Shown one piece after another: positions 6,156-6,767 of a DNA stretch of 6,767 bases. A program made the position numbers and the translations under genes. This DNA comes from Thermoplasmata archaeon. GTDB lineage: Archaea > Thermoplasmatota > Thermoplasmata > Thermoplasmatales > Thermoplasmataceae. The stretch is from the NCBI GenBank assembly GCA_021845155.1, contig JAKBSB010000069.1, positions 1-6,767 of the forward strand. Direction: 5' to 3'. The notes below the pieces were generated by a model. The model was not told where the DNA came from. It ran no database searches and worked only from the letters and a program-made list of their open reading frames with translations. Positions within the stretch are counted from its first letter, which is position 1; each line of letters opens with the position of its first letter.

Positions 6156-6767
6156 ATGGTCAACGCAAATTTTCTAAAGAAACTTCTCATGGTGGGAGAG
6201 AAGAGTGTACTGTCCAAGCTGACTGGATATATTGATTATGCAAAGGAGGCAGTAGATATTCTTGAAAAGATGCTGCAGATTGACCATGTGGATTACGATT
6301 CACTGAACAACGAGGTCAGAATCATAGAGAGAAGTGCAGATGAACTCACTGTTGAGATAAAGCACGATATAACGAGTGGAGCCATCAGCTCCAATCTGAT
6401 GGACAATCTGTCAAACCTTGTTGAAACCTGTGACGACATACTCGATAAATCTTATTACATCTCCAGGGAGATAAGAAGGATGGGAAAGAATCACAACCGT
6501 AAGGATGATGATTCCACAAAGATGCTTAAGTCGGGCTATGCAGTTTTTGTCAAGATGCTCGACATAAGCAGGATTTCCCTTGAACATGTAAGAACTATTT
6601 TCCTGAACGCAGAGAGTGCACAGATGACTGAGCAGAGAAAAAATATAGAGAAACTTGAAGAGGATGTGGACGAACTGAAGGATGATCTGATCGATGAAGT
6701 ATACAAAAATTCGGATAATATTTCTTTCCTTGTCTTCTCCCACATAATTGGAGTTGTGCACAAGATT
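6156..6767 (+). CDS. DUF47 / PhoU-like phosphate transport regulator (partial, lacks C-terminal end)
   Basis: The open frame runs 204 residues to the window edge without a stop. It is an all-helical protein of the DUF47 family, related to PhoU; family members have about 205-220 residues, so only a short tail is missing. The two helical repeats show the expected acidic metal-binding patterns: Glu58-x-x-x-Asp62 in the first, further acidic residues Glu90, Asp93, Asp94 and Asp97 in the next helix, and Glu168-x-x-x-Asp172 in the second. The final visible part, SHIIGVVHKI, matches the helix that normally leads into an ADHAE-like ending. DUF47 proteins are thought to modulate phosphate transport, usually beside a PiT-type permease, which may follow outside the window. 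The ATG at 6156 is chosen because of the well-placed TATA box; Met12 (6189) would be too far from it. The minus-strand frames here are shadows of this gene. The family call is from remembered motifs. Confidence 0.87.
   Translation, partial: MVNANFLKKLLMVGEKSVLSKLTGYIDYAKEAVDILEKMLQIDHVDYDSLNNEVRIIERSADELTVEIKHDITSGAISSNLMDNLSNLVETCDDILDKSYYISREIRRMGKNHNRKDDDSTKMLKSGYAVFVKMLDISRISLEHVRTIFLNAESAQMTEQRKNIEKLEEDVDELKDDLIDEVYKNSDNISFLVFSHIIGVVHKI

Noticed and set aside
6411..6761. Minus-strand open frame of 116 codons with hydrophobic stretches
   Set aside because: It lies opposite the DUF47 gene, whose acidic helix motifs and promoter are clear; reversed helical coding often looks hydrophobic.

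Overview
The window reads as part of an archaeal chromosome, most likely from the Thermoplasmatales or a relative. The evidence is A/T-rich TATA-like boxes about 25-35 bases before start codons with little or no leader, heavy use of AGG/AGA arginine and ATA isoleucine codons, and an extracellular binding protein held by an N-terminal membrane anchor and dense in N-glycosylation sequons. This placement is inference; there is no rRNA or other marker gene.

Left part, minus strand (1-1931): a tight two-gene operon. An iron-dependent alcohol dehydrogenase is followed after 4 bases by an NAD(P)-dependent aldehyde dehydrogenase that is cut by the window edge. Together they could oxidise an alcohol to its aldehyde and then to the acid; the substrate is unknown, but the aldehyde dehydrogenase looks most like the amino-aldehyde/betaine-aldehyde group. 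The first 27 bases are probably not genomic: bases 1-9 match the Illumina adapter, and bases 10-27 are a perfect inverted copy of 133-150 that ends exactly at the adapter, as expected for a fold-back library artefact.

Middle part, plus strand (2036-6104), divergent from the operon across 104 bases: a complete ABC importer of the ferric/thiamine/phosphonate/polyamine-like group. It has an ATPase with a C-terminal TOBE-type region, a membrane-anchored binding protein, and one permease carrying both membrane domains. The ATPase and binding-protein genes are 111 bases apart and share the octamer GTTAAGTA at nearly the same distance from their start codons, so they may be separate but co-regulated transcription units. 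The permease start overlaps the end of the binding-protein gene.

Right part (6156-6767): a DUF47/PhoU-like gene on its own TATA box, apparently leaderless, cut by the window end. Relatives usually accompany a PiT-type phosphate transporter.

I found no CRISPR array, transposase, tRNA, rRNA or defence system. The gene content is ordinary metabolism and transport; the most useful observations are the end artefact, the shared promoter element and the open question of the importer's substrate.
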